A stretch of DNA of 44,731 nt, taken from Coriobacteriia bacterium. GTDB lineage: Bacteria; Actinomycetota; Coriobacteriia; Anaerosomatales; Kmv31. Below are positions 42,621 through 44,731 of the stretch, one piece after another. The DNA is taken from positions 1-44,731 of the forward strand of contig JACUUM010000012.1 in the NCBI GenBank assembly GCA_014859305.1, read 5' to 3'. The position numbers and the translations under genes are program-made. The notes beneath the pieces were generated by a model. It worked only from the letters and a program-made list of their open reading frames with translations. It ran no database searches and had not been told where the DNA came from. Every line of letters begins with the position of its first letter. Position 1 is the first letter of the stretch.

Positions 42621-43910
42621 ATGGATCGGCGCACGACCGGCGAGGATACGCTGCGCGAGGTGACCTCGGCGCTGGACGAGGGCATCTTCGTCGTGGACGG
42701 CGCGTGCCGGCTCGTGTTCATGAACGCCACCGCCGAGCGGCTGCTGGGCTGGACGGAGGACGACCTCCTCGGCACGACGAACGTACACGAGGTCATCCAC
42801 AAGTCGGGCGAGCCGCCGGTGCCCTCCGCGCTCGAGAAGTGCCGGGTGCTCGAGGTCGCCCGCAGCGGCGCGCCGTACCGCTCCGACGACGAGACCTTCG
42901 TGCGCAAGGACGGCTCGACGTTCCCCGTGTCGCTCGTGGTGACGCCGCTCGTCGAAGACGGCGTCGTGACGAGCGCGATCGTGGTGTTCAGCGACATCAC
43001 GCGGGACAGGGTCGCGCAGCAGGCGCTGCGGCGCAGCGAGGCGAACTACCACGCTCTGTTCAACGCGGTCAACGACGCCATCTTCGTCCACGACGCCGAG
43101 ACCGGCGCGATCCTCGACGTGAACCGGAAGACGACGGAGATGTACGGCTACACCCCGGACGAGGCCCGCCAACGCACGGTTGCGGATCTCAGCGCCGACG
43201 TGCCGCCGTACACGATCGGACGGGCGGTCGAGCGCGTCCGGAAGGCGGCCGCGGGCGAGCCGCAACTCTTCGAGTGGCTCGCCAAGGACAGGAGCGGGCG
43301 ACAGTTCTGGGTCGAGGTGAACCTGAAGCACGTGGCGCTCGGTGAGCGCGACAGGGTGGTCGCCACCGTGCGCGACGTCAGCGGGAGGAAGCGAGCCGAG
43401 GAAGCGTTGCGCGAGAAGGACCGGGCGATCCGGCGCGCGTACACCGACGTGATCGCGGCGGTGACCGGGGGACGGCTCGTGCTGATGACGCCCGACGAGG
43501 TCGAGCGCTCCTTGGGGGAACCGCTGTCCCCGGGGATGCGAGTGAGGTCGTTCGAGGAGCTCGCCGAGTCCAGGCACGTCATACGGGCGATCGTCGGCGA
43601 CGCCTTCCCCGGGATCCCCCTGAACGATGTCGTGCTGGCTTCCGGCGAGGCGCTCACCAACGCGGTCAAGCACGCCGGCGGCGGGACGTACCGTCTGCTC
43701 CGGCAGGACGGCTGCCTCCAGGTCTCGATCTTCGACCAAGGACCCGGCATCGACTTCCGCTACCTTCCGAAGGCGACCCTGACGGCGGGGTTCTCCACCA
43801 AGCCGTCGCTGGGCATGGGCTTCACGATCATGCTCGAGCTCTGCGAGCGGGTGATGCTCACCACGCAACCCGGCAACACCACCGTCGTCCTGGAGATGGC
43901 GCGCGAGTGA
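42621..43910 (+). CDS. PAS-PAS sensor with RsbW/GHKL-type kinase domain
   Basis: 429 aa, soluble. PAS 1 about 12-128, PAS 2 about 138-255 (G-Y-T-P-D-E-A, then V-R-D-V-S-G-R-K-R-A-E). A linker module A-I-R-R-A-Y and G-G-R-L-V-L-M-T at 269-290, then a GHKL ATPase (330-427) with N-box S-G-E-A-L-T-N-A-V-K-H-A, D-Q-G-P-G-I-D and G-M-G-F-T-I-M. No His phosphoacceptor domain. It is a paralogue of the kinase at 33052-34455, here without membrane spans. It probably phosphorylates a STAS protein or binds a sigma factor. It converges on a SpoIIE phosphatase gene, a natural opposing partner. Confidence 0.88.
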   Translation: MDRRTTGEDTLREVTSALDEGIFVVDGACRLVFMNATAERLLGWTEDDLLGTTNVHEVIHKSGEPPVPSALEKCRVLEVARSGAPYRSDDETFVRKDGSTFPVSLVVTPLVEDGVVTSAIVVFSDITRDRVAQQALRRSEANYHALFNAVNDAIFVHDAETGAILDVNRKTTEMYGYTPDEARQRTVADLSADVPPYTIGRAVERVRKAAAGEPQLFEWLAKDRSGRQFWVEVNLKHVALGERDRVVATVRDVSGRKRAEEALREKDRAIRRAYTDVIAAVTGGRLVLMTPDEVERSLGEPLSPGMRVRSFEELAESRHVIRAIVGDAFPGIPLNDVVLASGEALTNAVKHAGGGTYRLLRQDGCLQVSIFDQGPGIDFRYLPKATLTAGFSTKPSLGMGFTIMLELCERVMLTTQPGNTTVVLEMARE

Positions 43911-43983
43911 CCGCGGCAGGCGCGGGGCACCGGATGTGGCGATCCGGCGGCGGCGCGGGCAGCCGGCGCCACCGCTGGCCAGC

Positions 43984-44731
43984 CTAGCGCCCCTCGTCCT
44001 CGGCCCTCCCGACGTACTCGAGACCCAGGATCGCCACGTCGTCGGCGAGCCGTCCTGCGGCGTACTCGAGGACCGCCGCCATGATCTCGTCGCTCAGCCG
44101 GCGCGCGTCCCCTGCACCCGAGCGCTCGACGAGCCGGCGCAGGCGTTCCCGGCCGAAGGGCTCGCCGCCACGTGTGGCGTCGACGACGCCGTCCGTGTAG
44201 AGAACGAGCCCCTCCCCGTGTCCGAGCCGTAGCTCGACGAGGTCGAACAGGGTATCCGGTTCGACCCCGAGCGGAAGGTTGGCGGGCAAGCCGACCAGTC
44301 CGCAGCCCCCGCGGAGCACACGACGGGCAGCTCGTGGCCGGCGGAAACGAGGGCGACCGTGCCTTCTGTCGTGTCCAGCACCCCGAGCACGGCCGTCACG
44401 AACTGGCCCTCCTCGAGGTCGCGGCTCAGCACGACGTTCGCCCGCCGCAACACCTCCCCAGGATCGGCACCATCGTGGGCGAGCGCCCGGATCGTGCTCT
44501 TGACCTGCATTGTGGTCGCCGCGGCAGTGAGCCCTTTGCCGGAGACGTCTCCGAGCAGGAACGCGATGCGCCGTTCGCCGACACCGAAGACGTCGTAGAA
44601 ATCGCCTCCTATCCTGGCGAGCTCGGAGGACGCCCGATAGCCGTGGGAGACGCGGACTCCCTGTATCACCTGGGGCAGCCCCAGCCGCTTCGTCCAGGCG
44701 ATGAGGTCGGACGCCACGAGCACGAGTTCGA
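43984..44731 (-). pseudogene. SpoIIE phosphatase gene, frameshifted and cut by window edge
   Basis: The minus strand is open to the right edge and encodes the start of a SpoIIE domain (I-G-G-D-F-Y-D-V-F, L-L-G-D-V-S-G-K-G, V-S-A-G-H-E-L-P-V-V). The reading then fails, but another frame continues L-R-G-G-C-G-L-V-G-L, Y-T-D-G-V-V-D-A and L-A-D-D-V-A-I-L to a TAG at 43986-43984. The switch is at a CACAC repeat (44317-44321). Removing one CA restores a full domain. The N-terminal sensor part lies beyond the window. If intact elsewhere, this would be a fourth SpoIIE phosphatase in 30 kb. Confidence 0.8.

Noticed and set aside
1-44731. tRNA, rRNA, CRISPR, IS elements, integrase or phage genes
   Set aside because: I looked for cloverleaf arms, T-loop GTTCGAAT-like boxes, regular repeats and transposase motifs and found none convincing; a TTCGAACCC at 26065 is inside coding sequence.

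Overview
The window is a stretch of a very GC-rich chromosome, densely coded on both strands, with short spacers, frequent GTG starts and strong GGAGG-type ribosome sites. The gene content points to an anaerobic or facultative member of the Actinomycetota, plausibly near Coriobacteriia/Anaerosomatia or another deep actinobacterial line. That placement is an inference from a large multiheme c-type cytochrome, lactate permeases, a TipA-type MerR regulator, PASTA and LCP-like proteins, arginine deiminase, and many SpoIIE/RsbW-type stress regulators. I saw no rRNA, tRNA, CRISPR array, insertion sequence or integrase.

Layout. 1-4 kb: a UroD-superfamily gene cut by the left edge, a divergent LCP-like membrane protein, a TipA-like MerR regulator with a clear operator, an RRM RNA-binding protein and a convergent amidohydrolase. 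4.1-8.7 kb (minus strand): an apparent operon of a 67-aa protein, a 1146-aa multiheme cytochrome with 19 CxxCH and 12 longer-spaced CXnCH motifs, and a membrane HAMP protein with one CX3CH motif in its extracytoplasmic domain. 9-12 kb: cold-shock protein, PASTA protein overlapping an ATC-hydrolase-like gene, a multi-span membrane protein and a small secreted HExxH protein. 12.2-14.9 kb: an ornithine cyclodeaminase-type (TIGR00300) gene convergent with arginine deiminase. 15-19 kb: a membrane SpoIIE phosphatase, an AI-2E/PerM transporter and a Kef-type antiporter. 19.2-24.5 kb: gamma-glutamyltransferase and two L-lactate permease paralogues around a 72-aa membrane protein. 24.6-25.8 kb: a DEAD-box helicase. 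26-33 kb: a 2312-aa CheB-CheR-PAS/GAF-SpoIIE protein. 33-37.6 kb: an RsbW-like sensor kinase, M28 peptidase, HdeD-like protein and EamA transporter. 37.8-44.7 kb: a ChaB/Rho-N-like protein, a 7TM-PAS-GAF-SpoIIE phosphatase, a phenylacetate-CoA-ligase-like enzyme, a frameshifted monoheme cytochrome, a second RsbW-like kinase, and a frameshifted SpoIIE gene running off the right edge.

How they fit together. Two themes dominate. The first is extracytoplasmic electron transfer with a likely haem-sensing partner. The second is partner-switching stress signalling: four SpoIIE phosphatases and two GHKL kinases, but no STAS antagonist or sigma factor in view. GGGTA-type promoter-like sites, including two 18-mers that differ at one base, lie upstream of stress-type genes (HdeD, ChaB) and could be the target of the sigma factor these proteins control; this is a hypothesis. 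Two genes (monoheme cytochrome, terminal SpoIIE) carry frameshifts that may be real or sequence errors.
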